Shown: piece after piece, positions 49,821 to 60,503 of the stretch
Numbering within the stretch: position 1 is the stretch's first letter
How the letters are laid out: each line of letters opens with the position of its first letter
Assembly (NCBI GenBank): GCA_016758965.1
Contig: JAEPRB010000098.1
Location: forward strand, 1-64,000
Direction: 5' to 3'
DNA from: Circinella minor
Taxonomy: Eukaryota; Mucoromycota; Mucoromycetes; Mucorales; Lichtheimiaceae
Length of the DNA stretch: 64,000 nucleotides
Notes under the pieces: generated by a model
The model's database searches: none
Seen by the model: the letters and a program-made list of their open reading frames with translations, nothing else
What the model was told of the DNA's origin: nothing
Translations under genes and position numbers: made by a program

Positions 49821-51689
49821 ATGAACTCCTTTTGTACTACTCTATTTTCTCTTCGTTCTGGTATTATTACCACTGCTTCAAAGGTATAAATATATATATA
49901 TTACTATCTATTGAAACAAAAAGGAGTTTCTTTTTGTTTTTGTTTTTTCTGTTTTGGTAATATTAGATATACCAATAATAACATTGTTACTATTATCATA
50001 ATACTATCATAGCGTGCTTTTTCAACTCATAGCGCGTCGCGATTTGTTGCAACACCAAGTACAAAAGAAAATGTTAACATTAAGCTTCCAGACAGCTCAT
50101 TTACAATGTATAAATTAAATGAGAAACCTGATTTGAACGTTGAAATAAGCAAAGAAAAACTTTTGGACATTTATACCAAAATGAGTACCATGCGACGTAT
50201 GGAAATGACTGCTGACGGAATGTACAAGGCTCAAAAAATTCACGGCTTTTGTCACTTGGCTACTGGTCAAGTAAGTTTTGTTATCGATTTCTAATTTACA
50301 TCACTACCAATCTCTCCAACGTGCTATATAATTATATCCATGTTACGCGTCTTATAAATATGTATATTTACACACGCAATCTTATCTTTACATGATAATA
50401 AATGATATATTAGGAAGCAGTTTCAGCTGGCATGTATGCAGCTATCCAAGATGATGATAATGTGATTACAGCTTATCGCTGTCATGGATACACTTATATT
50501 CACGGTGGTACAATAAAAAGTATTTTTGGAGAATTAATGGGTAAAGAAGTTGGTATTTCTAAAGGTAAAGGTGGTTCTATGCATATGTTTGCCAATTCAT
50601 TTTATGGTGGCCATGGTATTGTGGGTGCCCAGGTAAATATAATATAAATATAAATAAATAAAATGCTGTTAATATAATACGTACATAAATATTTACTATT
50701 TGTTCTTAACATTTCCTGTTGCCATTATTAATTTTGTTAAAAGGTTCCATTGGGTGCAGGTATCGCATTTACACAAAAATACCTTGGCTTACCTGCAGCT
50801 ACATTTGTACTTTATGGTGATGGTGCAGCTAATCAAGGACAAGTTTTTGAAGCTTTTAATATGGCAGCACTTTGGGATTTACCTTGTGTAAGTGACAATG
50901 ATTATTTATCAATATTCAAAACATGATTATTTTTTGTGTATATAAATAAGAAACAATATTCGTAATGATATCATTACATATATTTAGGTTTTTGTTTGTG
51001 AGAATAACAAATATGGCATGGGTACTTCAGATGAACGATCTTCTGCTTCAACAGAATATTATACAAGAGGGGATTATATCCCTGGTATTCAGGTAAAAAT
51101 TTCAACAATGAGCTCTATAAATTATATAACATTTTTATTTAACTGATATTTTATAATATTAGGTAGATGGAATGAGTGCTCTTGCTGTTTATAGAGCATG
51201 TCAATTTGCTAAAGAATATACAGTTTCAGGCAAAGGACCTTTGGTAATGGAAGTAAGTTATATTATATTAATAATATAAAAAAACCCCCCGATTTCATTG
51301 TTTTAATAAAAGTTAACCAATCTTTTTTCTTTTTTTTAAAAAAAAAATCAATAATAATAAAAAAGTGTAGAACCTATAGATTTGGAGGACATTCAATGTC
51401 TGACCCAGGTACCACTTATCGTACAAGAGAAGAAGTTCAGAAAGTACGAAGCACAGCAGACCCATTGGGTGGTATGAAAAAGTTGTTGATTGAATATAAT
51501 GTGGCAAACGAAGATGACTTGAAAGCCATTGATAAAGAAGTGAGAAAATTTGTGGATAAAGCTGAAAAAGAAGCTGAAGATTCAACTGAACCAGATCAAA
51601 AAGAATTTTGGACAGATGTTTATATAGAAGGAACAGAACCAGATGTTATTCGTGGTAGAATTCCTTCTGAATCTCATCACTATCGTTAA
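49821..51689 (+). CDS. PDA1: Pyruvate dehydrogenase E1 component subunit alpha
   Basis: Seven exons: 49821-49883, 50013-50270, 50414-50632, 50744-50887, 50988-51092, 51163-51252 and 51366-51689. They give 400 residues; every intron is phase 0. The N-terminus is an Arg/Ser-rich, acid-poor mitochondrial presequence ([20 protein letters not shown]). Core motifs are [25 protein letters not shown], the thiamine-diphosphate motif from [20 protein letters not shown] to [11 protein letters not shown], and the loop [20 protein letters not shown]. In other species, the Ser of HSMSDP is the kinase-regulated phosphorylation site. The enzyme works with E1 beta in the mitochondrial matrix to decarboxylate pyruvate and transfer the acetyl group to E2 lipoate. 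Length and motifs are complete. Confidence 0.96.
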
Positions 51690-52742
51690 AGAAGAAATTA
51701 ATACAAATTAACATTATTATTATATGTATAACGTATATATGATATATACAAAATAAGTGAATAGTGGATTTACAAAATAAAATAAAAACATTTTTATTTT
51801 CAGTTTCAATTAGTTACAACATTTTGAATATCATAGTTATAGCCATTCCTATTATTGTTGTCTATAAAAGATGACAATAATATTTTTACCATATTAAAAA
51901 AAAAACAATGAATTCATTATTATGTTTTCATTTTGTACCACGTGTTCAACTGACCCATCTCCCAAATAAAAAGTGAGATATTAAACAGATAGTATTTAGT
52001 TTATCTGCAAAAAAAAAAAATTACATCATTATTAATTATATAAGTAACATATATTGGAAATCAGTGTCATTTATATATACTTAGACAAAGAAAGTAAAAG
52101 AAAAAGATGAATCATAATAATAACAAACTGCCTCTTTTTTTCTTTTCGTTGTTGTTCATTCCCAGAGCCCAAAGGATAAACAAAACAATCAATGATGCGA
52201 CTACAAAGTTTAAAAAAGAAAATAAACAAAATAGAATTAATAAACAACATATAAAATGCATTTAACCTGGTCTTTATATTAAATTAAAAATTACAGTTCT
52301 ATTTATCAAAAGATTTTATATAATAAATCATTTTTTTAAACTATCGAAACAATAAACAAAAAGAAAAGAAAGTTTCTTTTGTGACCGAAATAATAATGAA
52401 TGAAATGCAATGCAAAACAATACGCTTTCTACAATCTCTCCATGTATGGCTAAATTATTAACATCAAACAAGTGACATGGGAGCAACATGTGCATTTTAA
52501 TGCAGACTAATGATACACATTTATAATTTTCTTCTTGTTTATATTATTAAAATTTCTACATATAAACACTTATTTTAGTGTACATGTGTTACCAATCTAA
52601 CATGCATTGTGGCGTACTAAGAAAAAACCAGTCTTTTATCAGAAGAAAAAACTAGAAATAATTCTATAAAGTTATTATTATTACTAAAATTAATATTATT
52701 ATTTATTATGAAAAAGGTATATTTATATGTATTTATATTTTA
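51690..52742. other. Convergent 3' intergenic
   Basis: About 1 kb between PDA1 and the zinc-finger gene. AT-rich, no gene or repeat of note seen. Confidence 0.5.
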
Positions 52743-53312
52743 TCATGGTGAAGATGATGATGCTGTTTTTCTTGTTGATATTGTTGTATATTCACTAATA
52801 CCATTACTACTACTACTACTGTTCAAAGCTGCGGATTCCTCCACCGCAAGTTCAATAAATTTTTTTATACATTTTGGCTTTCCACAATGACGTTTTGCGT
52901 GTTCTTTTCTCGAAAACACTCGTTCACATAAAACACAGACGAATAGTCTATCGTTTCCATTTTGTCCAGCATTACCTTTATTAGAATTATTATTATGTCG
53001 ATGACTATTTTTGATTGATGCCGTAGTTGATGCTTTATCAGATGGAGATAGATGAGAATGATTTTTTTGTAGCTTTTTTTCTTGATGATGTTCGTGTATA
53101 TGAGAATGATGGTGATATTCATCGTCGTCAAATTTTTCATCATCTTCTTCACTACTACTATTTCCTGTAATTGAAAGAGTAGGTTGATTATGATGAACAT
53201 CATTCATTGTAGAAGATATATTATTGTTCATTTCTTTGTCGTTGCCATCATTCAAAATATAAGATGAGAATGTTGTTGAATGGTGATAATCGTTGTTCTC
53301 GTATAAATTCAT
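52743..53312 (-). CDS. Protein with a single C2H2-type zinc finger
   Basis: Single exon, 189 residues from ATG 53312; the frame is open a few codons further but only to a TTG. The N-terminal two thirds are His/Asn/Ser-rich and acidic (for example SSSEEDDEKFDDDEYHHHSH). One classical finger lies near residues 127-145: FVCVLCERVFSRKEHAKRH, with both Cys of CxxC and both His of HxxxH present. It is followed at once by an extra Cys pair (CGKPKC), so an additional or modified metal site is possible. The C-terminus is Ser/Thr-rich. Probably a DNA-binding regulator; a lone finger gives limited specificity by itself. Family not identified. Confidence 0.7.
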   Translation of the reverse strand: MNLYENNDYHHSTTFSSYILNDGNDKEMNNNISSTMNDVHHNQPTLSITGNSSSEEDDEKFDDDEYHHHSHIHEHHQEKKLQKNHSHLSPSDKASTTASIKNSHRHNNNSNKGNAGQNGNDRLFVCVLCERVFSRKEHAKRHCGKPKCIKKFIELAVEESAALNSSSSSNGISEYTTISTRKTASSSSP

Positions 53313-55198
53313 CAGTTCGGACAATTTTTCGTACTTTCTCTCTCTTATCGTATACTTTTTTTTTTTTTACGTCCGGTTTTCTTTTTCTTTAATAAACAAG
53401 TTACTAGTAAAACAAGGAGCAAGAAGGAAGAATAACAGAAAAATAATAATAGCAATAATAGTGCTGCTTAGTTTTACAGTACGTATAATTATAATTATTA
53501 TAAACCCAAATTTTCCTCTCTTTCTTTTCTTGTCTCTCTCTCTCTCTCTGTACGTACTCCCTTTTTATGTAATATTACCGGAAGTGAGGTTTGTAACATT
53601 TAATATAATAACAGTCTTTTTTTTTTATATCTAGCTTGTTGTTTGTATAAATATATATGAATATATATATATATTCTTTTTTTTTTAATTTGTGTTCTCA
53701 GAATATAATAACAAAATAAAAGAAAAGAAAAGAAGGAAGAAATAAAATAAAAATTAAAATAAAGAATGAGAATAAATGACTGCGTATATATGTGTATGTA
53801 TGTATGTATGTATATATGTGTATATGTATGGTGTACAAAAAGACTTAATTTGTAGTTCAGGCACTTTAAAGAAAAAGGCGTTTTAGCTGCAGATATAAGA
53901 AGAGGAGAGGAAAGTAAAGCTAAAAATGATCGCCAACGTATCCCGTCCATAATATTTAGTATTGTTACATAGTTTTACATGTAAACTGATAAATATAGAT
54001 AAATCTTTCTTTTCTTTTTACCCCGCAAATTGATGTAATGATCGATCAACATCTGATTTTTTCTTTTTGGTTGTCGTATTGGATTATACAAAAGGATTAA
54101 TTCATTATTCATTATATTTATATTATTATATACTTATTTATAAAGATGATGTAGTCTAGAGCTGGTAGAAGGCTACTAGAGATAAGATTTCAGGACTTGT
54201 ACCGGGAAATGAAGAAAATGATAGTGTGTTATAGGAATTTTAAGTAATAGTCACTGATTGTCTCCTATATATTTTTTTTCATAAATAGACGAACACCTAC
54301 GTAGTATGTTTTTTCGAGAACCTATTACTACTTTATATATTATTACAAGACCAATTTGCTCTTTCTACTGCTAGCATTGACCACCATCGAAAAGATTGTT
54401 AATTTTTTTTTAGATTGCTTATTATTATAAATCTAATACGATGATAACAACATTAGAAGATCATATGAGACCCTACTGTCGTACAACTATATGCAAAACA
54501 ATTGTTTCTTATTGTTGCTTAGTACTTTTTTTTTTCTTTTGTCCAATGATCACTGATATAGCCGAGAAATACTATTCTGATCTATTCCGAGCACTGAATG
54601 TTAAAAAAAAAATCCAAGTATATATATGATACATTGTGGTACTATTGTTATCTTTTTCTGACTAATGATTACGTTTGTTTGTTTGTGTTTATTACGTACT
54701 TTTATACGTATATGAGCACCAAGGTGCTCTAACCAGTAACAATATAGTTCATTTTTATCTTTACAAATTAACAATAACTAGTTAAATAAGAAGCTTACAA
54801 AGAGTTTCAAAAAAAAAATCCAGCTTATCAATTCGCAACAGGTTTTATTTTTAAAAATCATTCATATCGACCAACAGTTGTATAATACTAATTACAGTAA
54901 TGTTTATTTGTTTACTTTAAAATGACAGACCACTGATAGTGAATTGCCTTTTTTGGACTTTATTCTTTTGATATAGCAACCCGTCACAATCCAGCTGACG
55001 TGCATGATTATATGTTACAAAATTTGCTCCACAAAGTTGTTTGAAAGAACATTATTATTTATTTATTTTGTATATTACATTCTTTCTTCTCGATAAATAA
55101 AAACAGAGTACATATTATTTTTTGTTTGAAACTATATTATTATTATAATATGAAATGTTACGTACGTACGTACGAAAGAGAAAGAATATGAAATTTTA
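53313..55198. other. Gene-free region
   Basis: AT-rich, with a CT repeat (about 53535-53549), a GTAT tandem (53796-53810) and an ACGT repeat (55160-55172). A perfect palindrome GAGCACCAAGGTGCTC lies at 54714-54729. A short open stretch around 54140-54240 may be degenerate coding sequence. No supportable gene. Confidence 0.5.
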
Positions 55199-55453
55199 GA
55201 CGAGCCCCTTCCTAATATGTTTGAACCCGAGAATCCAAATAAATCATATCAATGTGCATATAAATGGTATCAGATGATTCAAGCCATGTACAAAAAAGAA
55301 CATGTAACTGTGGGAGGGGTTTAAAGATTCGCTTTTGTTTGTTCGCGATGGAAATACGTTATACGTGTTACATCAGCAATTGTTTTTCTTACGCCACATA
55401 ATCACCTGGTGCTTCGGGGCATCCCGACATTTAATGCTAATAATCTACATTAA
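55199..55453 (+). pseudogene. Unrecognised gene fragment with one internal stop
   Basis: A frame starting at ACG (55200), directly after an acceptor-like AATTTTAG, encodes DEPLPNMFEPENPNKSYQC, continues AYKWYQMIQAMYKKEHVTVG, hits a single TAA, and continues in the same frame as RFAFVCSRWKYVIRVTSAIV and LTPHNHLVLRGIPTFNANNL to a final stop. Amino-acid composition is protein-like and unlike the low-complexity translations around it. It is probably an exon of a decayed gene, or of a live gene whose reading I cannot resolve. Family not recognised. Confidence 0.4.
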
Positions 55454-56374
55454 AGCAACCTTCTTGGTTCTTAAGCATTTCAGAATAAAATGTTATTTAT
55501 TACATTGGTAGAATTTATTATTGATGATTTACAAAAAAAAAAAAAAAAAGAAAAATATTTGCTATTTTTTTTAGTTGTACGTTGGACTCCAAAAATAACA
55601 CACAGAGAAAGAGAACTATAAATAAACATGACATATGTAGATAGTAAAACAAATATCAATGTTTAAGACAAAATAACTATATTAGACATCATGATAGTGG
55701 GTTTCCCTTAAGCAGTTTTTCCGATGTCATAAACATCCAAGTACGTACATAGAATATTTTTAGAAATCCGGTTTTTATGCAAATGATCACAGTCTATAAT
55801 TGTTGTCATTTACGAAAGTATCAGTTGATTTCAAAGAATTCATGATTAAATTGGTACATATATTATTGTCAATAAATCTTTATAACATTAGCAAGTCTTA
55901 TTTTAATGTTCAATACTCCAACTCGTTTTGTTATGTAAGATTGTTTACAACCGTCTTTTATATCTTGTTTAGAGACAAGATACTTGACAAATTATTTGTT
56001 ACTACACTGCTATTATTGTTATTTAAATGAAGCAACCTTTAGAAAATAATACCACTTCGATGCCAGTGATGACGCAAAAATAAAAAGCGTTCGAATTTGA
56101 AAATCTGTTCAACTTATTACAATATGTGATAAATATGAATAACACCAATAATTATGCTATAAGGGAAACGAATATATTTTGGTTAATAGCAATTCTGGAA
56201 CAATCAACTTGTTTATGCCGTGTAATGCTATTATGTTTCTTACCATCCGTTATTATGCAACCCATCCACCGTTTGTGTAACAACTCACTGCTGTGTTTTT
56301 CGGTTCGATTCATTCTGTCGAGTGATTTGCTTGACTGTCCAAATCCAATGTATCCATAATTATTATTCATACTT
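55454..56374. other. Gene-free region
   Basis: AT-rich, with no recognisable gene. The overlapping open frames on both strands at 56126-56391 contain no known motif. The right edge meets the inverted duplication. Confidence 0.45.
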
Positions 56375-57240
56375 AAATAATGATATAACACAAAATCTTA
56401 AATCTCATTATATCATTGCAAAGAATTTATATTTGGGTATTGATGCTTCTGATATGAACTATATTTCAAATGCTAAATATGTTCCTAATACTATTAAACC
56501 GTAAGTTTTTGTTTCACCCTTCTAACAAAATAAAAAACTTTATAAACATTATTAATTTATTTTATTTTATTAGACCATTTGATGTTGGTTTTGAAGCTTT
56601 GGGTCAAATTGTTCAAGGTGGATCCACAGTACCAAAAGAAGCTATTGGTAGTTATGATCTGGTTGCATAAGTAAAAAAAAAAAAATAGAAGAAAAAAAGA
56701 AAAGCCAAAGTTAATAAAATTTTTAAATTTTTTTATTTAAAATAGACAATATAGTGCATTTGCAGAATATAATAAAGCTTCTTATAAATCTGTTATTCAA
56801 GTACCAAGTTCAAGAATTGAAATCTTATCACTTTTAACTTCGGGTGTAACTTCTTCTATTGCTCTTGAAGAAACAAATAGAATGAAAAGTGGTGAAACTG
56901 TATTAGTTACTGCAGGTAAATAACTTTTTTTTTTTTTGATTAAGGAACTTTTGAATATATGGATATATTTATATATTAGCTGCTGGTGGTGCTGGTCAAA
57001 TTGCTGTTCAATTTGCTAAATCAGCTGGTAATCATGTTATTGGTACTTGTTCAAGTGATGAAAAAGGAGGTATGCCTAAGATAATATATATATGTCATAA
57101 AGTGATATATATAAGGACTTTGATACTCCTGGATTAAATGGTATTGATCAAGTAGCTCAAGGTGTTGAATATATATATATATATTCTGGAAAAATTGATT
57201 CCTATCAAGGATTTAAAACTTTTTATTTTATGTTTTTTTT
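56375..57240 (+). pseudogene. Decayed copy of the quinone-oxidoreductase gene
   Basis: Homologous to exons 2-5 and the 3' end of the gene at 3732-5247, with introns in the same places. Recognisable pieces are NLYLGIDASDMNY, VGFEALGQIVQGGSTVPKEA, SVIQVPSSRIEILSLLTSGV and AAGGAGQIAVQFAKSAGNHV. Lesions: the start region is missing; the donor after exon 3 is ATAAGT where the parent has GTAAGT (56667), giving an in-frame TAA; the donor after exon 5 is ATAATA where the parent has GTAATA (57081); exon 6 and most of exon 7 are deleted, so LNGIDQVAQ follows almost directly; the tail is out of frame. Two in-frame codon insertions in exon 2 and a length-conserved exon 4 (170 bases in both) suggest that it was once a functional paralogue. 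Confidence 0.88.
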
Positions 57241-57475
57241 GTCACTCTATATAAAATATAAACATACACTCTTTTTTTGACTTTAGTATAAAAGTGCCTC
57301 AAAAACATTTATTTGTATCGTCAATTGTCGGGATCTGCAGTGTACAGTTTGTATCATTGATTTTTGGATCCAGAATATAGATACATTTACTTTATTAGAA
57401 TGAGAATTGTGTCAATTTGGCGGGAGTGCAAAAACAGGGGGTCTACTGTATATAAAGAATACAATAATGCGACTA

Positions 57476-57650
57476 TTAATATATCGTTCTACGATATTCA
57501 ACATGATTATAAACCTTGGTAACTGGTTCATGATTATTTTTTCCCACTACCACTTGAAAATAATCTTCAAGTTCAATCACCATTCCATACAACTTGAATC
57601 CAATTTCGCTAACATTTCTTGAATTATTTGTGGACTTGAATAAACAAGTA
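57476..57650 (-). pseudogene. Decayed copy of the F-box gene 3' end
   Basis: Matches the last ~60 codons of the F-box gene at 1363-3371 (about 3196-3371). Shared stretches are DNA around CAAGTCCACAAATAATTCAA, and protein VYNHVEYR near the end with the preceding QVVVG. Relative to the parent frame it has a TGG-TGA premature stop and a one-base deletion before the ATTATTTTCAAGTGG segment, after which the parental frame resumes. Orientation and position relative to the quinone-reductase pseudogene are the same as in the parental pair. The open frame 57476-57733 runs from unrelated upstream sequence into this tail and is therefore chimeric. Confidence 0.82.
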
Positions 57651-58420
57651 CCCTTTGTTTCGTCAAATACATTTAATGAATACCGCATTAATTGTGCAAT
57701 AAACTCACGGGACACCTTTTTCTGAATCTCCACAATGACAGGGGCAAAAAATCTTGGTGTTATCTTCGGAATAGTATGTTATATCACTTCTTTTGTTGTC
57801 ATTTTGTTCTGTTGGTCCATTATAATATGCCGAACCGCGCAAATACCACCACCCACAACAGAGCTTATTATAATATTTTTTATATCATCTGTACGGAGCA
57901 TTACTTTACCGCAAGGATCGGTTCCTGGTGGAACAGGTAAAGATAATGTATACAGATCTTCGGTGTCAAGGGAATTTCTTCGTCGGTAAAATAACATTCC
58001 CAAATTGGATCCAGAGGATCGATTATGGGAGAATGTGCTCTCCTAAAAACCCAATAGTAAATAAATAAGTATTGTACATTATCAAGAAATTGCTGACGAC
58101 AAATAAAACTAAATATAATACATACTGTTCTAATTTATTTTCAGATGCACACTTTTGCATCGCCTTTTCTACTTTTGTTCCAGTAGATAAAATCCACATC
58201 TTTTGGTCGTTAAGCCTTTCATATACAGAATTGATATACTTGATTTCAGATTCGGATGATAAATCGTGCGAGGAATTGGTAGTTGTTGTTGATGGTGATG
58301 ATTTTGATGGGAATGATGACGATGGAGAATTTATTGGTTATAATATGAACACATACAAGAAAACGTTTGTAAAAAAAAAAAATCAAATAAAACGCGTCAA
58401 AAATACAAAAAGCATGCAAG
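57651..58420 (-). pseudogene. Broken gene of a lineage-specific Mucorales-type family
   Basis: Read on minus. An exon containing YERLNDQKMWILSTGTKVEK ends at 58126 (GTATGT donor). An 83-base intron follows, then exon 2 from 58042 with RAHSPIIDPLDPIWECYFTD. A frameshift near EEIPL moves the frame to SLPVPPGTDPCGKVMLRTDD and HIIMDQQNKMTTKEVI. One TAA (57779-57781) interrupts, and the same frame continues ITPRFFAPVIVEIQKKVSRE and LMRYSLNVFDETK. From memory these motifs (LSTG, HSxIIDxxDxxW, a VEIQ core) resemble a large uncharacterised family in Mucoromycota genomes. VEIQ could be part of a PD-(D/E)XK nuclease-like fold, but that is a guess. The 3' end is lost at the junction with the duplicated F-box tail. 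Confidence 0.55.
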
Positions 58421-59627
58421 AAAAAATAACAACTCATGTAGATATGGACATCCACATCCAAATGTATAAATGAGAATGAGTTGTTCTATTTTATCAGATC
58501 ATTCGATAGAACTGAAAAAATGGTAATGTGTATTTTTTCAAAAAAGAAGTTTGGTTTATAAACGAAGAATATTCTCCATTTAAGAAATTATGCCGCGTTT
58601 TTAATTTAAAAGCAGCAAAAAGTCAGTAACTCCTATTTTTCTAATCTATAATTATAATAGAACTTACTATATACTTTTCATTCAGTAAAAAGTAAAAGGA
58701 GATTATTAATTTTTAAGTCGTATGACAAAAAAAATTATGGTTATTATATATATATATATATATACATTTCTACTACATGTTCAAAGTATGGCTTGTAAAT
58801 GATGAGAGGGGGAAGAAGGCGTCGTGTTTCATACAATAAATGCGTTTTATAAAGTATATATATTTATACACTATGATGTATAGTAAACATGAAACGAATT
58901 ATATAAAGAATTATGAGAATTGTTTAAAGTAACGTTGCACAACAGAAACAATAATAATCAGGTTATACTAAAAATGTTCAAGTGAGAAAATGTATAGATT
59001 CTCGATTCTACTCACACATCTCCATTTATAATTTAACGTAACATTCTTCTTTTAAACTTTTAAATTACTACAGTATAAATATTATATAGCGTAACAAATT
59101 TAAAAATTATAGATTAAATAGGATAGAAATATAAAATTTTATATTGTAAAAAGAACGAAATAAGTAAAAGTAGCAAAGATTCATAGTTGGCAATTATTAT
59201 TTAGATATAAAAACTTAAATAATTAAAGTAACACAAGTAAAAAAGAAAATCCCACAATCTATACCGGTTTGAATGCCTTTAATAAAGAGTTCCGTGTTTA
59301 ATGTAATTATATATATAAAAGAAATAATAATATTACTATTTAATGATAGGATGTGAAAATGTGTGGTCCGTGAGTTACCGTTTTTAGTATCAATCCTTTT
59401 TTTTTTTAATCTTCTAATATATAACCATGGTCACATGGATAGCAACAAGATCTTGTATCATCGTTGTGACATGAATTGATCTATCTTTTTTTTAGTGCAG
59501 AAATTTCAATAAAACGCCATTGACGATCATCTTGTAGTTATTAGAATTTTTTTTTTTATTTCTGTTTATTTCTTTTCTTTTTCTTTTACTTTTTCTTTTA
59601 CTTTTTACTTTATTATATTATATTATA
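58421..59627. other. Intergenic, no gene seen
   Basis: AT-rich spacer with a TA tract near 58745-58764. A T/C-rich stretch (about 59545-59615) immediately precedes the transporter start and looks like its leader. No coding sequence seen. Confidence 0.5.
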
Positions 59628-60459
59628 ATGACTCTCAATTTAAATAATAAAAATGACTCATCAATACTTGTTGAAGAAAAAAAGGTGGATCATTTATTTC
59701 CTGAAAACATCATTGATCCTATTATTCCTCCTACTTCTACTAATATTATAAAAGTGAAAGACAATGATGATAACTGCTCTTCCCTTTCTGATAATCAAAA
59801 AATGCCTTTAGAAAATGAAAAAAGATTAGTTAGGTAAATTTAGTATTAAATCATTTTATTTTACTTTATATATATAATAATTTTAAATTTTATAACGATA
59901 CATATTTAGAAAACTGGATATACGAATCATGATTCTTATCTCATTGTGGGATATGACCGCTCGATTTGATGGGTATTTATTATAAATGATTGACAATATA
60001 TATATATATATCATTACTATTATAATCAATTATGCTATATAATAATTTGAGCTTTCCTTTGTTATTAACCAGATATTTTATATATATATATATATAAAGA
60101 GGAAGTATTTTACCAAATGCAAAATTGGTTGGACTTATGACTGATCTTAATTTGACTGAAGAGCAATATCGTTGGTGTTTGAGTGCTCCTTATATCGCAT
60201 TATTAATTCTTAGTGTACCAATAAGTCTTGTTCTCCGAAGATGGCGACCAGCGATGTTTGTGGGTATATTTGCATTGTATGTTTATTTTTATTTTTATTT
60301 TCTTTGGGAATAATGGGAAATAAACAAAAGATTACCATTTATTGACAAAAAAGAAAAAAAGAATTTGGGGTGGTGCTACCATGATGACTGCAGTAGTTAA
60401 AAATTATCCAGGGCTATTGGTGTTGCAAGTCATTCCCGGCGTTTGTGCAACTGGTAATC

Positions 60460-60503
<44 letters not shown>

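Noticed and set aside
53600..53950. 116-residue minus-strand ORF
   Set aside because: Mostly a translation of GTAT and TA repeats.
56126..56391. Overlapping ORFs on both strands next to the duplication
   Set aside because: No motif recognised and no support beyond an open frame; both cannot be real.
56375..57240. Retroposed (processed) copy of the quinone-reductase gene
   Set aside because: Introns are present at the same positions as in the parent, and the spacer and neighbouring gene were copied too, so reverse transcription is not the origin.
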